From Schistosoma haematobium (lineage: Eukaryota > Platyhelminthes > Trematoda > Strigeidida > Schistosomatidae), in assembly GCF_000699445.3 (NCBI RefSeq), contig NC_067197.1, positions 4,346,152 through 4,410,151 of the forward strand: a stretch of 64,000 bases of DNA. The letters are read 5' to 3'. The notes under the pieces are model-generated. The model had not been told where the DNA came from and did no database searches. It worked only from the letters and a program-made list of their open reading frames with translations. Positions 63,197 through 64,000 of the stretch are shown one piece after another. Each line of letters starts with the position of its first letter. Position 1 is the first letter of the stretch. A program made the position numbers and the translations under genes.

Positions 63197-63394
63197 CCAG
63201 CGACCTTGGTACTATTTGAAACAGTGCTAGTGGTATTAGAAACCAAACTGTAGTTCATTCAAAAGACGTTATGAATCCAATGCATATATTTCGAGATGAC
63301 ATTAATGATAATTCATTGCTAGATGAGTACCATGTTTATGCTTTAACTAGAACTGTTATTTTATAGTAATTCAAGTATTGGGTTAGGACATCGC

Positions 63395-63590
63395 GAACTA
63401 CATCTTTTAGTTTCAGATCAGATTCAGATTTGTATAGTAAGGGCAGAAGGCCTACAGCCTATGTTACTCTTTTCCACTCTGTTCCTGTTAGTGTCTCTTC
63501 TCTTTAATGAGTCAACTGAAGGTGCGGACACCACTGCTCCGGGTAACAGGTTCCAAGAATTGATGACTCTGTGAAAACGTTCAAATGGTT
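63395..63590 (-). pseudogene. CR1-like 3' end, same family as 15165-15825
   Basis: The minus strand carries the same ATTCTTGGAACCTGTTACCC, AGCAGTGGTGTCCGC and TGTAGGCCTTCTGCCCTTAC blocks as the 15.7-kb copy, ending in a degraded AATCTG repeat. It lies upstream of the RGS22-like start codon. Confidence 0.75.
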
Positions 63591-63723
63591 CAAAAGGTTG
63601 TGGACGGAAAAAAAATTGGCTTTCGATTTACGGGCTTCCGTGTCTATTGGCTGTGGATCACCAGTACCTCCAGACAGGAACCTAGGTATATTAACGATAG
63701 TAGAGGAAAAAGAAATTGGTAAA

Positions 63724-64000
63724 TCATGGTACGATATTATTCATAGCCCTTAGGAATATGTCAAGTTGCTTCTCAGAGGACTCCTGGAAAGTCGCTTGGA
63801 CTAGCTTAGTCGGAAGCGAATTCCAGCATTTGACAATTCTTGAGGAGTAGAAGTTGTGTCTACAGACCGTTCTGCTGTGTTTTGTCTCTAGTTTCTGGGT
63901 GTTACCTCTTACGTTTGTATTAGAGCTAAACTTAATTAGGTGTTTGACGGGATGTACAGAAGTGTTAGGGATACTGTAAGCCATTAGGTCTCCTCTAAGA
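63724..64000 (-). pseudogene. CR1/jockey-like RT C-terminus, runs off the right edge
   Basis: An open minus-strand frame encodes VRGNTQKLETKHSRTVCRHN and FYSSRIVKCWNSLPTKLVQA, the 'RG...kL....sr...r.nfF..Rvv..WNsLP..vv.a' signature of the end of CR1/jockey reverse transcriptases. It belongs to a different family from 63395-63590. Confidence 0.78.

Noticed and set aside
62596..63027. A 143-codon minus-strand frame as a single CDS
   Set aside because: It crosses a 46-base intron. In 62898-63061 the coding frame that matches RGS22 is a different one; only the left half of this frame (exon 3) is real.

Overview
The window looks like nuclear DNA of a blood fluke (Schistosoma or a close relative). 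The evidence is AT-rich composition, very short introns at the 5' end of a gene followed by huge introns, and an interspersed repeat set typical of schistosomes: tRNA-headed retroposons carrying hammerhead ribozymes (Smα-like), RTE and CR1 non-LTR elements, Penelope-like elements with GIY-YIG endonucleases, gypsy-type LTR elements, and Merlin DNA transposons with ISXO2-type transposase remnants. The species cannot be fixed from this window.

One host gene accounts for almost all host coding sequence. It lies on the minus strand from 63196 down to at least 3188. I could trace 20 exons (4354 coding bases, about 1451 codons) whose splice phases agree at all 19 junctions. The N-terminus (acidic DD segment followed by LSLP), a conserved ERLPYF motif and repeated RGS modules identify it as an RGS22-like protein, a large multi-RGS-domain protein. 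The first two introns are only 42 and 46 bases; the later ones run to about 9 kb and are filled with mobile elements. The last exon seen ends in a normal donor, so the C-terminus may lie beyond the left edge. A second, plus-strand gene probably ends inside the window at 3130.

Region by region: 1-800 holds a decayed RTE copy and an LTR-like fragment. 2041-3130 holds the plus-strand gene end. 3188-6806 holds RGS22 exons 20 and 19, a decayed CR1/jockey reverse transcriptase and a Merlin element. 7824-17180 holds a solo LTR, two Penelope families, RTE 3' ends, a CR1 3' end, a solo LTR with a 141-bp RTE-derived insert, an inverted hammerhead dimer, and exons 18-15. 17530-34203 holds many hammerhead units, a Merlin-type MITE that has captured a host terminal exon, several LINE 3' ends, exons 14-9 and a Merlin copy abutting the exon 8 donor. 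34203-44171 holds exons 8-6 and a full-size but nonsense-mutated RTE copy. 44231-49500 holds a cluster of related LTRs invaded by hammerhead retroposons, exon 5 and an RTE-B fragment. 50450-53669 is a nearly intact RTE element with a perfect 13-bp target duplication. 53890-64000 holds exons 4-1, LINE and LTR fragments, a decayed gypsy pol and CR1 remnants at the right edge.

The points most worth follow-up are: the captured terminal exon inside a MITE; a 141-bp 'RTE 5'-end only' insertion with the same 13-bp target duplication length as the full RTE; head-to-head hammerhead retroposon dimers flanked by single target duplications; and about 27 hammerhead motifs in three families whose stem III sequences differ but stay self-complementary.
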